Below, one piece after another: positions 17,513-26,464 of a stretch of DNA of 64,000 nt. The stretch covers positions 2,418,001 through 2,482,000 of the forward strand of contig NZ_CP058907.1 of assembly GCF_013415845.1 (NCBI RefSeq). The letters are read 5' to 3'. How positions within the stretch are numbered: the first letter of the stretch is position 1; each line of letters opens with the position of its first letter. This DNA comes from Rhodopseudomonas palustris. Lineage in GTDB: Bacteria; Pseudomonadota; Alphaproteobacteria; Rhizobiales; Xanthobacteraceae. Both the position numbers and the translations under genes were made by a program. The notes under the pieces were generated by a model. The model saw nothing but the letters and a program-made list of their open reading frames with translations. It had not been told where the DNA came from and searched no databases.

Positions 17513-17935
17513 CAACCCTGTCAAACAGCCACACCTCCGCACCCTCGCGGCGCGTCGCGCCCGAGCCTTGCCCGAACAGCCGCCCCAAAGTGAGGGGCGG
17601 CGGCGCGCCGCAAGACGCGGCGTTGGGAGTGTCGCGATCCGGCCTTCGCCCGCGCGAGGGACGAAGATCGCGAACCGCGCGTCGCCTTGCGGCGCGCCAC
17701 CCCGGCGGTTTTTGGTTGAAGGACCGCTCTTCCGGGACCGAGCGAGCTTGCGGGCTTTCCCCGGCCTCTACTCGACCCGTCCAGCCTCTGAAGCGGCGGC
17801 CGCTCGTAGTAGCGGCGGACGGTGACCCTCAACCTCCCGGGCGCGTGCTTGCGAGGCACGTCACGCAGGACGCCGTATCCCGCTCCGCCTCGCAAGCGCC
17901 CTCGAGAAGCGCCCCTCGCGAACGAGACGGATAGG
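17513..17935. repeat. GC-rich non-coding block, probably a dispersed repeat
   Basis: About 420 bases between prfC and the OLD gene contain no convincing gene. Short open frames here are Arg/Pro/Ser-rich with no start signal or codon bias. Many small inverted repeats occur (for instance CGCCGCCCC near CCCCTCAC, and GCGGCGGCCGC). From memory, similar blocks recur in Bradyrhizobium-group genomes beside accessory genes; this was not searched. It ends sharply where base composition becomes AT-rich at about 17930. Confidence 0.45.
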
Positions 17936-17937
17936 AA

Positions 17938-17943
17938 TATAAT
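17938..17943 (+). promoter_or_regulatory. Candidate -10 element of the OLD gene
   Basis: TATAAT lies 70 bases before the ATG at 18013, in a leader that is clearly AT-richer than anything around it. No good -35 is present at the usual spacing, so the promoter may be weak, extended or activator-dependent. Confidence 0.4.
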
Positions 17944-18012
17944 CTGTGTTACCTGTTTGTCAATTGGTTTGTAAGTAGGAGTAGGCATTGTTTTTGAGGA
18001 TTGGGCTTGTTG

Positions 18013-19830
18013 ATGACCAAGGCGTCGCTGACCAAAGGTACCGCTACCCGGTTCACACATATCGAATTCAATCGGTTCAAAGCGTTTAGAAAATTCGGTC
18101 TGTCGCTCCGTCAGTTCAATATTCTTGTCGGTCCTAACAATGCCGGGAAATCGACCGTACTAATAGGATTCAGGATACTGGCCGCAGCGATGCGGCGAGC
18201 ACGACAGAGGAAATCACAACCAATCAAAGGGCCTCAGGGGCTTGTGCACGGATACCCAGTTGATTTGAGTTCAATCTCAATTGCAGAGGAAAACATCTTT
18301 TTCAATTATGATGATACGTCTCCTGCCACTGTTCGCTTCAAATTGTCGAATGGCAATGAACTATTGCTCTATTTTCCAGAGCAGGGTTCGTGCTTTCTCA
18401 TAGCAGAAGCAAACGGAAAGACGTCGCATACTCCTACAACCTTCAAATCAAAATTTGATTGCACAGTTGGCTTCGTTCCAATTCTTGGACCGCTAGAACA
18501 TGACGAGATATTGGTTAAGCAGGAGACTGCGCGTGGCGCATTGTTCAATTTCCGCGCCTCAAGGAATTTTCGGAATATCTGGTATCATTTCCCAAAAAGG
18601 TTCGAGGAGTTCAGGGACTACCTACGGCGGACTTGGCCCGGAATGGACGTTGAGGCGCCATATACGCAAATTACGGCGGAAGATACTCGGCTCTATATGT
18701 TTTGTCCGGAAGATCGAATCCCGCGAGAGATCTTCTGGGCCGGATTTGGATTTCAAGTGTGGTGTCAGATGCTAACACATATCATACAGAGGGATGAATG
18801 TTCCATCTTTCTAATAGATGAGCCCGACATCTATCTTCATTCCGATCTGCAACGGCAGCTTCTTGGGCTGTTGCGTGACATGGGGCCGGACATCATTCTT
18901 GCAACGCACTCCACGGAAATAATATCGGAAGCCGAGTCGGATGACATTGTACTGATCGACAAGCGGAGTTCGTCTGCCAAGCGAATCAAGCGGCCGGGTG
19001 AGCTGGGAGTCGTGTTTTCCATGCTCGGATCGAACCTAAACCCAACGTTAACGCAGCTGGCGAAGACGCGCAGAGTAGTGTTTGTCGAGGGGCAAGACTT
19101 TCAATTGATATCGAGATTTGCCAGCAGACTAAAGAATGCGGTTGTAGCTAACCGATCTGGATTTGCGGTAGTTCCGGTTGGTGGATTTAGCCCTGAGAGA
19201 ATGAGGAGTCTGTTGTCGGGCATGGAGCTTACGCTTGGGAGCAAGATTTCGGCAGTCGCGGTGCTGGATCGAGACTATCGAAGCGAAAGAGAGCGTGAAT
19301 GGATCAAGAGTGAGTGCGAAAAGTTCTGCGACGTCGTGATCATTCATTGCTGCAAGGAGGTCGAGAACTTTCTCTTAGTACCTGACGCAATCGATAGGGC
19401 GGCCAAGAAGCGGCTTGCGGATCGGGAGGCGAGGTCGGGAAATAGATTGGAAGTGCAGGGCACTGTGTTCACCTCGGATTTCCTGGAGGCGTATTGCGCT
19501 GAAAAGAAGATCGAAGTTCAGGGGCAATACCTATCAGTCAGGCGCAATTTCGAAAGACGGAGTGGGTCCGCTATCGATGATTCGACCTTCAATCAGGAGG
19601 TCTTGCGAGAGTTTGAAGGCATCTGGGAAACCAGGAGTTCAAAGCTGTACGCCATCCCGGGAAAAGATGCGCTTGCTGCAATCAACAATGCTCTGCAATC
19701 CCAACTGGGTGTCAACGTTACGCCGACTTCAGTTGTGGATGCGATGAGGACCGAGGAGATTCCGGCTGAGATGACGTCTCTCGTGTCGATGCTCGGCGAT
19801 TTTGCGAGTCGGGCCGTGCCGGAGAAGTAG
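18013..19830 (+). CDS. OLD-family ATP-dependent nuclease (ABC-type ATPase plus TOPRIM)
   Basis: The 605-residue protein joins an SMC/RecF-like ATPase to a TOPRIM nuclease. Walker A is GPNNAGKST (40-48), the signature-like segment is GFGFQVW (about 244-250), Walker B is IFLIDEPD (265-272) and the switch His is in ATHSTE (299). The TOPRIM part shows VFVEGQD with acidic E359 and the metal pair in LDRDY (D419, D421), then KEVENFLL. OLD proteins cut DNA and act in phage defence, alone (class 1) or with a helicase (GajAB). No helicase, reverse transcriptase or toxin partner lies beside it. Base composition is much lower in GC than the neighbours, a sign of transfer. The start is uncertain: GAGGA ends at 18000, and TTG codons at 18007/18010 are alternatives. 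Confidence 0.88.
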   Translation: MTKASLTKGTATRFTHIEFNRFKAFRKFGLSLRQFNILVGPNNAGKSTVLIGFRILAAAMRRARQRKSQPIKGPQGLVHGYPVDLSSISIAEENIFFNYDDTSPATVRFKLSNGNELLLYFPEQGSCFLIAEANGKTSHTPTTFKSKFDCTVGFVPILGPLEHDEILVKQETARGALFNFRASRNFRNIWYHFPKRFEEFRDYLRRTWPGMDVEAPYTQITAEDTRLYMFCPEDRIPREIFWAGFGFQVWCQMLTHIIQRDECSIFLIDEPDIYLHSDLQRQLLGLLRDMGPDIILATHSTEIISEAESDDIVLIDKRSSSAKRIKRPGELGVVFSMLGSNLNPTLTQLAKTRRVVFVEGQDFQLISRFASRLKNAVVANRSGFAVVPVGGFSPERMRSLLSGMELTLGSKISAVAVLDRDYRSEREREWIKSECEKFCDVVIIHCCKEVENFLLVPDAIDRAAKKRLADREARSGNRLEVQGTVFTSDFLEAYCAEKKIEVQGQYLSVRRNFERRSGSAIDDSTFNQEVLREFEGIWETRSSKLYAIPGKDALAAINNALQSQLGVNVTPTSVVDAMRTEEIPAEMTSLVSMLGDFASRAVPEK

Positions 19831-19832
19831 AA

Positions 19833-19979
19833 CTATGCCGAGTTTCCCTCCACGATTCGCTTGATGTTCGAAAGCCCCAGCTCGGCCTCCGCGCTCATCC
19901 GCTCGACCATCTCCGCGGTCGGCGGTTTCGGCCTGGCCGGATTGCGCAGGATGCGGGTGAAGCGGGTGCCGCCGGTCAT
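19833..19979 (-). pseudogene. Truncated copy of the SRPBCC gene (3' end only)
   Basis: These 147 bases encode 48 residues that repeat the C-terminus of the intact SRPBCC protein at 22071-22532 (shared segments RILRNPARPKPPT and AEAELGLSNIKRIVE), with few differences. The 5' two-thirds of the gene is missing. The fragment starts with an ATG that overlaps the TGA of the TPR gene (ATGA), so it could still be translated by coupling. Its other end is two bases from the stop of the OLD gene. It looks like a scar of duplication followed by insertion or deletion. Confidence 0.75.
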
Positions 19980-21793
19980 GTCTCGATGAAGCGCGTCAGC
20001 GTTGCGGCGAGTTTGGTCACGACGCCGTCCCAGTCCTGCGGCCGGGTTTGGCGCACCAGGCGGACGGTCGGATACCAGGGGCTGTCCGCGCGGGCCAGCA
20101 GCCATCGCCAATCGGGCACGAACGGGATCGCCATGATCACCGGTCGCGCCAGCGCGGCGGCGAGGTGGGCCACTGCGGTGTCGACGGAGATGATGAGGTC
20201 GAGCGCAGTGACGGCGGCGGCGGTCTCGGCGAAGTCGGTCAGGTCGTCCGCGACGTCGTGCATGAAGCCGGCGGGCGCGCCTGATAGGTCAGCGCGGCGC
20301 GGGCCGACCTGCAGCGAGATCCAGTCGATCCCGGCGACATCCAGCAGAGGCGCGAGTTGCTCGAACGCGATCGAGCGATTGCGGTCGTTGGCGTGTCGCG
20401 GATTGCCGGCCCAGACCAGACCGACCTTGGGACGCGATCCTGCGCCGAGGCGCTCGCGCCAGCGCGCCACCGCGGCGAGATCGGCGGACAGATACGGGAC
20501 GTCCGCCGGAATGGTCTCGAGCGTGGTGCCGAAGCACAGCGGCAGCGACAGCAGCGGGCAGTGCAAGTCGAACGCGGGCAGGGCGCCGGCATCGTCGAGG
20601 ACGACAACGTCGGGGAATGACTGCGCGACGAGGCGGTGCAGCGGTCCCGGCACCGCCAGGATGATCCGCGCGCCCGTCGCCGCAACCTTGGGTACGTAGC
20701 GCAGGAATTGCAGCGTGTCGCCGAGACCCTGCTCGGCATGCAGCAGCAGGGTTCGGCCGGCGATCGCTTCGCCACCCCACTGCGGCTGCGGAAATTGCCG
20801 CGGCGCGCTTTCCCTGTGCGATCGCCATTCGTGCTCACGCCAGCCTTCCTCGAAACGGGCCGTCGACAGCAGGATACAGGCCCGATTCCAGCGGGCCATG
20901 GCGAAGTCGGGCCGCAGCGCCAGCGCCTGATCGTAGCCGGCAAGAGCGTCGTCGAGCCTGCACTGATCGTGCAGCACGGTCGCCAGATTGTAGTGGGCCT
21001 CGGCGCTGCGCGGCTGGAGTTGAATCGCTGTGCGGCAGGCGGCCAGGGCTTCGTCGAGCCGCAACAGGTTCTTTAGGGTGACGCCGCGGTTCGTGTGCGC
21101 TTCGGCGAGGTTGGGATTGGCTTGCAGCGCGGCGTCGTAGCAGGCGAGGGCTTCGTCGAGCCGCCCCAGCGTCTTGAGGACGATGCCGCGATTGGTGTGC
21201 GCCAGCGCGTTATCGGGAGCCGTTCGTAACACGGTCTCGTAGGCGGATAGCGCCTCGTCCAGCCGGCCGAGGTCGCGGAGCGCGTTGCCGCGGTTGATCT
21301 GCGCGTTGACGTCATCCGGCCGCAGCCGCAGCGCTGCTTCGGCCGCGCGCAGGGCGTCCTCGAGCCGGCCGAGCGTGATCAGCGCGGCGGCGCGATTGCA
21401 GTGCGCCTCGGCAAAGCGCGGTTCGATCGCCAGCGCCGCATCGTAAGACGCCAGCGCCTCCGCGGGACGCCCGAGGCCGTCCAGCGCCAGCCCGCGATTG
21501 CCGTGATAGGCCGCGACCATCCGGTTGATCGCGATCGCCTTGCCGATCATCTCCAGCGCGATGTCGTTGCGCCCGACCTGCAGCGCGAGGACGCCGAGCA
21601 GGTGCCAGGCGTCGGCATGGCGCGCATCCGCATTCAGCACCTGCCGGTACAGCGCCTCGGCCTCCGCCAGCCGGCCCTGTTGATGGTGCTGCACCGCGGC
21701 CGCAAACCATTGCTGAACGATGGTGTGTTGCTGGCTCGGGCCGCCATCCTTGGCGGCCAGCTTCGCCTGCTTCCTCCGCTCGTTACGATTCAT
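19976..21793 (-). CDS. TPR-repeat protein with glycosyltransferase-like C-terminal domain
   Basis: The protein has about 605 residues. Residues 25-330 are about eight consecutive TPR units (repeated A-x-x-N-R-G, L-x-x-L-x-R-x-D-E-A-L-A pattern). The remaining part resembles a GT-B glycosyltransferase of family 9 type: LLLHAEQGLGDTLQFLRY, KVGLVWAGNPRHANDRNRS and LIISVDTAVAHLAAALARP. Such TPR-GT proteins may modify surface glycans or proteins, but the acceptor is unknown. The start at MNRNERRKQAK (21793) is chosen as family-like; an ATG at 21802 is also possible. The gene lies between the SRPBCC fragment and the intact SRPBCC gene. Confidence 0.85.
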   Translation of the reverse strand: MNRNERRKQAKLAAKDGGPSQQHTIVQQWFAAAVQHHQQGRLAEAEALYRQVLNADARHADAWHLLGVLALQVGRNDIALEMIGKAIAINRMVAAYHGNRGLALDGLGRPAEALASYDAALAIEPRFAEAHCNRAAALITLGRLEDALRAAEAALRLRPDDVNAQINRGNALRDLGRLDEALSAYETVLRTAPDNALAHTNRGIVLKTLGRLDEALACYDAALQANPNLAEAHTNRGVTLKNLLRLDEALAACRTAIQLQPRSAEAHYNLATVLHDQCRLDDALAGYDQALALRPDFAMARWNRACILLSTARFEEGWREHEWRSHRESAPRQFPQPQWGGEAIAGRTLLLHAEQGLGDTLQFLRYVPKVAATGARIILAVPGPLHRLVAQSFPDVVVLDDAGALPAFDLHCPLLSLPLCFGTTLETIPADVPYLSADLAAVARWRERLGAGSRPKVGLVWAGNPRHANDRNRSIAFEQLAPLLDVAGIDWISLQVGPRRADLSGAPAGFMHDVADDLTDFAETAAAVTALDLIISVDTAVAHLAAALARPVIMAIPFVPDWRWLLARADSPWYPTVRLVRQTRPQDWDGVVTKLAATLTRFIET

Positions 21794-22070
21794 CCCTGTC
21801 ATCGGCGAGCATTCCATCATGGCGGCGGCGAGCCGCCGGCCGGTAGCAAGGCGAATCCACCATACATCACACGTGTCAGCTCAGCTCTAAATACGAACTC
21901 ATGCAACGCTAAATGCGACGACGGGGAATCGCGCTCCCGGTCGTCATGGGTCTGGTAATCGGCTAGGGTCGATATCAAGCGGAGGTTGGAGAAAGTGAGG
22001 GAGGCGGACGCTCGGCGTCTCCCAGGACGGTGTCGCCAGCGGGATGGCGTTGGCGCTTCGTTGGGCGGGC

Positions 22071-22532
22071 CTATTTGGCCTCGACGATCCGCTTGATATT
22101 CGAAAGCCCGAGCTCCGCCTCCGCGCTCATCCGCTCCACCATCTCCGGCGTCGGCGGCTTGGGCCGGGCCGGGTTGCGCAGGATTCGGATGAAGCGGGTG
22201 CCGCCGTCCGTCGCCTCGAACGTGTAGTGCACCACCACCGGGCCCATGAAGCTGGTCTGGGTCAGGCCGATCCACAGCAGCGGGCGGTCGCAGGCGATCA
22301 CCAGCCAGTCGAGGTCGACCGGGCCGCTGCGGGTCGACCAGTGCTCGTGGAAGGTGTCGCCGAAGCCCATCGGGCGGTCGTCGCATTCCAGCGCATGGGA
22401 GGAGGGCAGCCATTCCGGCCAGGATTTCGGATTGGTGACGTAGTCGAACACGGCCTCGGGCGCCGCCGCGATCGTCACCGCATGGCGAATTTCGAACGGC
22501 GAGGTGGAGCTGCGGGCGGGTGTATCGGCCAT
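22071..22532 (-). CDS. SRPBCC (START-like) family protein
   Basis: The 153-residue protein has the polyketide-cyclase/dehydrase-like SRPBCC pattern: an N-terminal strand FEIRHAVTIAAAPEAVFDYV, the W-PEW loop (SWPEWLPSSH) and a long C-terminal helix (AEAELGLSNIKRIVEAK). Members bind hydrophobic ligands in a deep cavity; no catalytic residues are evident. GAGGGAATCTCC precedes the ATG. A near-identical copy of its last third occurs at 19833-19979. It is divergent from the Slam-like gene. Confidence 0.85.
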   Translation of the reverse strand: MADTPARSSTSPFEIRHAVTIAAAPEAVFDYVTNPKSWPEWLPSSHALECDDRPMGFGDTFHEHWSTRSGPVDLDWLVIACDRPLLWIGLTQTSFMGPVVVHYTFEATDGGTRFIRILRNPARPKPPTPEMVERMSAEAELGLSNIKRIVEAK

Positions 22533-22812
22533 GGAGATTCCCTCGGGCGGTGTTGCTCTGTTGCCGCAGTTGGATGGCGGCAGGCGGTTCCAGGGGCAGT
22601 ATTCCTCCGTCGCGAAGCTCAGTTCTTGCGTGAACTGCCGGTTCCGTTCTGTTTCGGGACGATCCACGTGGCAAAAAGGCCACGTCGGCGTGCAATTGCG
22701 GACCTTTCGCGCAAAAAAGGATACCGCCGGCCGAACGCCTCCCGCAAAATCCCGACCAATTAGCTCGGCCAACGAGCAATCGGTTTCCAGACAGATCATT
22801 TCGGGGTGCGGC
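22533..22812. other. Divergent promoter region with two perfect hairpins
   Basis: No gene is seen between the SRPBCC start and the Slam-like gene. Two perfect inverted repeats occur: CAGTTC-TTGCGT-GAACTG at 22620-22637 and ACGTGGC-AAAAAG-GCCACGT at 22666-22685. Either may be an operator for the divergent genes or a stem in a transcript leader. No standard promoter is obvious. Confidence 0.4.
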
Positions 22813-24141
22813 GTGCGATTGAAGGCGACATGGTTATGCGCTGTGGCGGCGACGGTGATCGCCGGCTCGGCCGCGTCCGCGCAAGAGCAGAGGGCGACAC
22901 CCGCCGCGGTTGTGCAGCAGGGCTACGACGCGCTGTTCAACCAGATGTATCAGCAGCCGGCCAACCTCGACGTCAGCTTCAAATTCGCCCATGCGGCGGT
23001 CGAGCGCGGCGACTACGAGGCCGCGATCGGCGCGCTTGAGCGGATGCTGTTCTTCAATCCCGATCTGCCGCGAGTGAAGCTCGAACTCGGCGTGCTGTAC
23101 TTCAAGCTTGCCTCCTATGAGATCGCGCGCGGCTATCTGCTCGACGCGATCAAGGGCGGCAACGTTCCGGACGAAATCCGCGGTCAGGTGATGGCGTATC
23201 TGTCCGAGATCGACCGGCGGCTGTCGAAGCATGAATACAGCGTGTTCCTGCAGGGTGGCATGCGCTACCAGACCAACGCCAATATCGGGCCGAATTCGCT
23301 GCAGGTGCGCGCGCTCGGCCAGGATGCGATCCTCGATCCGCGGTTCGGCCGCAAGCCGGACTGGAACGCATTCCAGAGCATCACCGCCGCCTACGCCTAC
23401 AAGCTCAACATGCGCGGCGATGCGATCGAAACCACCTTCCTCGGCTACAATTCGCGGCAGTTCACGCAAAGCCAGTTCAACCTCGGCCTGCTCGAAGGCA
23501 CCATCGGCCACCGCGTCGGGATCGGCCAGAACGCCTCGTTCAAATACTACGCGATCGGCGACAAGGTCTGGCTCGGCGACTACAGCTATTTCGGCGCGGT
23601 CGGCGGCGGTCTGTCGGCGCGCTCGGCGCTCGGCGACAACGGCCTGATCGAAGGCTATGTCGAGACCCGGCACCGCAAATTCACCGACTCGACCTACTAC
23701 CCGACCGCCGGCACCCAGACCGGCGATCTGACCACCGCGGCGATCACCACCGACTTCCGGTTTGGTCCGGTGCACTGGACCACGCGCGGTGGCTATGACG
23801 TCAACAAGGCGGTCGCCGACTACAACAGTTACAAGCGCTACTCGATCGACATGGCGTTCCCGGTCGAATTCGTGGTGCCGGTGTTCGGCCAGCCGCATCA
23901 GTTCGTGGTGGCGCCGACCATCGGCTACAGCCGCTCGAACTACGACGCGCCGAACTTCATCGTCGACCCGACGCTGGCGCGGCGCGAGGACGAATACCGC
24001 TACGGCGCCATTCTCGATGCGCAGATCGCCGGCAATGTCGGCGTGCGCACCCAGGTGCTGTACACCAAGATCGACTCCAACCTGCCGAACTATCGCACCA
24101 ACAACCTGTCGGCCTCGCTCGGGCCGACGGTGCGTTTCTGA
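22813..24141 (+). CDS. TPR plus outer-membrane barrel protein of Slam (DUF560, type XI secretion) type
   Basis: The 442-residue protein starts at a GTG with GGGG upstream and has a signal peptide (residues 1-24, ending SAASA-QEQ). Residues 40-150 are TPR-like, including LERMLFFNPDLPRVKLELG and YFKLASYEIARGYLLDA. From about residue 155 the chain is a run of amphipathic beta strands rich in Tyr and ending in Phe (GPTVRF), typical of outer-membrane barrels. This N-TPR plus barrel layout is that of Slam proteins, which export TbpB-like barrel proteins across the outer membrane. The next gene, 11 bases downstream, has a TbpB-like C-terminus, which supports a translocator-cargo pair. Confidence 0.75.
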   Translation: MRLKATWLCAVAATVIAGSAASAQEQRATPAAVVQQGYDALFNQMYQQPANLDVSFKFAHAAVERGDYEAAIGALERMLFFNPDLPRVKLELGVLYFKLASYEIARGYLLDAIKGGNVPDEIRGQVMAYLSEIDRRLSKHEYSVFLQGGMRYQTNANIGPNSLQVRALGQDAILDPRFGRKPDWNAFQSITAAYAYKLNMRGDAIETTFLGYNSRQFTQSQFNLGLLEGTIGHRVGIGQNASFKYYAIGDKVWLGDYSYFGAVGGGLSARSALGDNGLIEGYVETRHRKFTDSTYYPTAGTQTGDLTTAAITTDFRFGPVHWTTRGGYDVNKAVADYNSYKRYSIDMAFPVEFVVPVFGQPHQFVVAPTIGYSRSNYDAPNFIVDPTLARREDEYRYGAILDAQIAGNVGVRTQVLYTKIDSNLPNYRTNNLSASLGPTVRF

Positions 24142-24152
24142 GGAGGCTCGCG

Positions 24153-25874
24153 ATGCGTCTGTCGGGATGGATGATCGGAGCCGCCGCGCTGCTCGCGGCC
24201 GGGAGCGGGACGAACCTCGCGGTGGCGCAGGAGGTCGGCAAGGCATCGGCCGTGAACCCCGCCGCGACAGCAAACTTGCGTACGATTTCGATCGGCGAGT
24301 CGATCGCTCACAAGGAGCGGATCAAGACCACCGACAAGGGCTCGGTGCAGATCCTGTTCATCGACAAGACCTCGATGACAGTGGGCCCGAACAGCGACCT
24401 GACGATCGACGAATACGTCTATGATCCGAATTCCGGCACCGGCAAGCTGGCAGCCCGGCTCGGCAAGGGCGCGCTGCGGTTCGTCGGCGGCCAGATCAGC
24501 CACACCGGCGATGCCGAGATCAAAACCGCGGCGGCGACCGTCGGCATCCGCGGCGGCGTCGCGATGATCGGAACCGGCTTCGTGTTCGCGGGCTACGGCT
24601 CTTCGACGGTGACGACGCCCGGCGGCACGGTGACGCTCGGCGCCGGCGAATTCACCCAGACCCCTGGCGCCGGCGAGCCGCCGTCACCTCCGGGACCGCC
24701 GCCGCCGAACTTCGTGCAGAATCTCATTCAGTCGTTCCAGAGCGCTCCCGGCCAGAGCGGCGGCGCCGGGCAGGGCACCGCTTCGCGCGGCAACGTGCAG
24801 CGGGCCGAGGCCCGCGCGACCGGCACCCCCAACGGCTCGGTCGCCGGCTCGCTGACGCCGCAGGTGCCGACGCCGCTGCCGCCGATCAATCAGACCGCCT
24901 CGACCCTGAACCAGACGATCCAGACCTCGACCCAGCAGACCGCGGTGGAAAAGACCGCCACTCAGCAGGCGTCAGGCACGCTGTTCGGCTTCATCGGCGG
25001 CCTGATGACGACGTGGCTTACCGACACGGCCAATCCTACCCATGGCAATTCCAGCTATGCGACGGTCGGCCCGTTCGTTGGTACCGCCGTCGTGGCGACG
25101 GATGCGCTTCGGCGGCGCGTCCAGGCCAATTTCGACGGCACGGTCGCACACGATGCGAACGGCAACTATCTGCCAGGGTCGTTCAGCTATCAGTTCGGCT
25201 TCCTCGACCCGAAGGAGGACTCGCAAAGCGGCTACTACGACCAGTCGAACTTCGCCGCCGGGCCGGCGATCCGCAAGAACGGCCAGATCGTATCGACCAT
25301 CGACGACGCACCGATCACCAGCCACACCGGCTTGATGGTGTCGATCTCCCGCGACACGATCCAGCAATACGGCTCTGGGCTCGGCTTCGGGAATGTGCAG
25401 CCGTGCGATTGCGATTACACCAAATGGGGACTTTGGTTGAGCGGCAGCAATCAGGGGCCGTATTATGATGTCGCCCAGGGCTTCTGGGTTGCCGGCCGGC
25501 CGCCCACCGCCGGCGAGGTGCCGCTCAGCGGGCAGGCGAGCTATGTCGGCCACGCCGTCGCAGCGATCCAGAACGACGGCAGCACGTATTACGCGGCCGG
25601 CGTCTTCAACAACACGGTCAATTTCGCCTCGAGAACAGGGCAGGTGAGCGTCACCGGACTCGACGGCACCAACTACGCTGGCCAGGTCTCGTTGCTCTCG
25701 GGAACGACAGGCTTCGCCGGATCGCTCGCCGGCGACGTCGGCTCCCGCAATATGGCGCTGGTGGGTTCGTTCTTCCGCGGCGTATCGAGTCCGGTCGGCG
25801 AGATGGGCGGCAGCCTCGCGGTCAGCGGCCCGGGCTATCTCGGCGCCGGCATCTTCGCGGCGAAGATGAAGTAA
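24153..25874 (+). CDS. Secreted FecR-domain protein with TbpB-like C-terminal barrel
   Basis: The 573-residue protein has a signal peptide without a lipobox Cys (residues 1-25). Residues 40-150 are a FecR domain (ERIKTTDKGSVQILFIDKTS, SDLTIDEYVYDP, TAAATVGIRGG). A low-complexity Pro/Gly/Gln/Thr linker (165-270) follows. The remaining 300 residues are beta-rich and end with GSFFRG..GEMGGSLAVSG..YLGAGIFAAK, resembling the final strands of TbpB-type barrels (GxFFG...ELGG...GxFGAK). Such barrels are the export signal for Slam translocators. It directly follows the Slam-like gene and is probably its cargo. The domain fusion is unusual; I infer a surface or secreted product. Confidence 0.72.
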   Translation: MRLSGWMIGAAALLAAGSGTNLAVAQEVGKASAVNPAATANLRTISIGESIAHKERIKTTDKGSVQILFIDKTSMTVGPNSDLTIDEYVYDPNSGTGKLAARLGKGALRFVGGQISHTGDAEIKTAAATVGIRGGVAMIGTGFVFAGYGSSTVTTPGGTVTLGAGEFTQTPGAGEPPSPPGPPPPNFVQNLIQSFQSAPGQSGGAGQGTASRGNVQRAEARATGTPNGSVAGSLTPQVPTPLPPINQTASTLNQTIQTSTQQTAVEKTATQQASGTLFGFIGGLMTTWLTDTANPTHGNSSYATVGPFVGTAVVATDALRRRVQANFDGTVAHDANGNYLPGSFSYQFGFLDPKEDSQSGYYDQSNFAAGPAIRKNGQIVSTIDDAPITSHTGLMVSISRDTIQQYGSGLGFGNVQPCDCDYTKWGLWLSGSNQGPYYDVAQGFWVAGRPPTAGEVPLSGQASYVGHAVAAIQNDGSTYYAAGVFNNTVNFASRTGQVSVTGLDGTNYAGQVSLLSGTTGFAGSLAGDVGSRNMALVGSFFRGVSSPVGEMGGSLAVSGPGYLGAGIFAAKMK

Positions 25875-25888
25875 CGCCCGACCATCAT

Positions 25889-26314
25889 CTACATATGACC
25901 GGGCGGGCCGGCGCGGCGGCCGATCGCTGCCGACTGCTGATCGATGCGGCCGGAGCTCGGCGGCACGTAGCGTGCGCTCGATCGCACCCGTTGCTGGGTG
26001 GCGGGATCGACGACCTCGACCGAGACTTCGAGTTCGTCTGCGGACAATCTGCTGGCCTGCACCGTTGCTTCGCGGTCTCCGAGCACGCGGCGGGCGGCCG
26101 CGGTCGAGACTGCGGTGCTGCGCTCTTGAGAAATGGCCGCGCTGGCGGCCAGCGCGGTGACGCCCTGCAGGGCGGCCTGGTCGGCCAGACGCTGCAGCGG
26201 CGGATCGGCCGGGTGGATCAGCGGGACGGCATAGACGGCGCCAAGACCGACCGGAATGGCGAGCAAGACTGCCAGCGAGGTGGCGATGCGCATGCGAGAG
26301 CTGTGCGGTCCCAT
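25889..26314 (-). CDS. Small membrane-anchored or exported protein of unknown function
   Basis: The 141-residue protein starts at ATG 26314 behind a good GGAGGAG site. One hydrophobic segment (about residues 8-26, RIATSLAVLLAIPVGLGAVY) is a signal peptide or anchor. The rest is Ala/Ser/Arg-rich with QLADQAALQGVTALAAS-like helices and a central beta segment (LEVSVEVVDPATQQRVRSSA). It resembles the N-terminal region of TadE/TadG-type pilus-assembly proteins (early helix followed by a small domain), but not enough to name it. It lies between the FecR-domain gene and the cyclase gene, on the opposite strand. Confidence 0.68.
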   Translation of the reverse strand: MGPHSSRMRIATSLAVLLAIPVGLGAVYAVPLIHPADPPLQRLADQAALQGVTALAASAAISQERSTAVSTAAARRVLGDREATVQASRLSADELEVSVEVVDPATQQRVRSSARYVPPSSGRIDQQSAAIGRRAGPPGHM

Positions 26315-26464
26315 CGGGGCACTCCTCCTGGCCAGCCGGGCGTGCTCCCGAACCGGCCTGCGATCTGCTAACGTCGGCGTGATGCGCCAGTTCCCCGTTC
26401 CCCCGGCCGTGCTGTGGCCGCTGTCCCGCCCACGCCGCTCGGTCGCGATCCGGGAGGCCGTGCC

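Noticed and set aside
17590..17934. Arg/Pro-rich ORF of 114 codons before the OLD gene
   Set aside because: Composition follows the GC-rich inverted repeats; overlapping frames on both strands are equally open, so it is not coding.
18013..19830. Gabija (GajA) identity for the OLD gene
   Set aside because: No UvrD-like GajB gene is adjacent; the next gene is on the other strand and encodes a TPR-glycosyltransferase-like protein.
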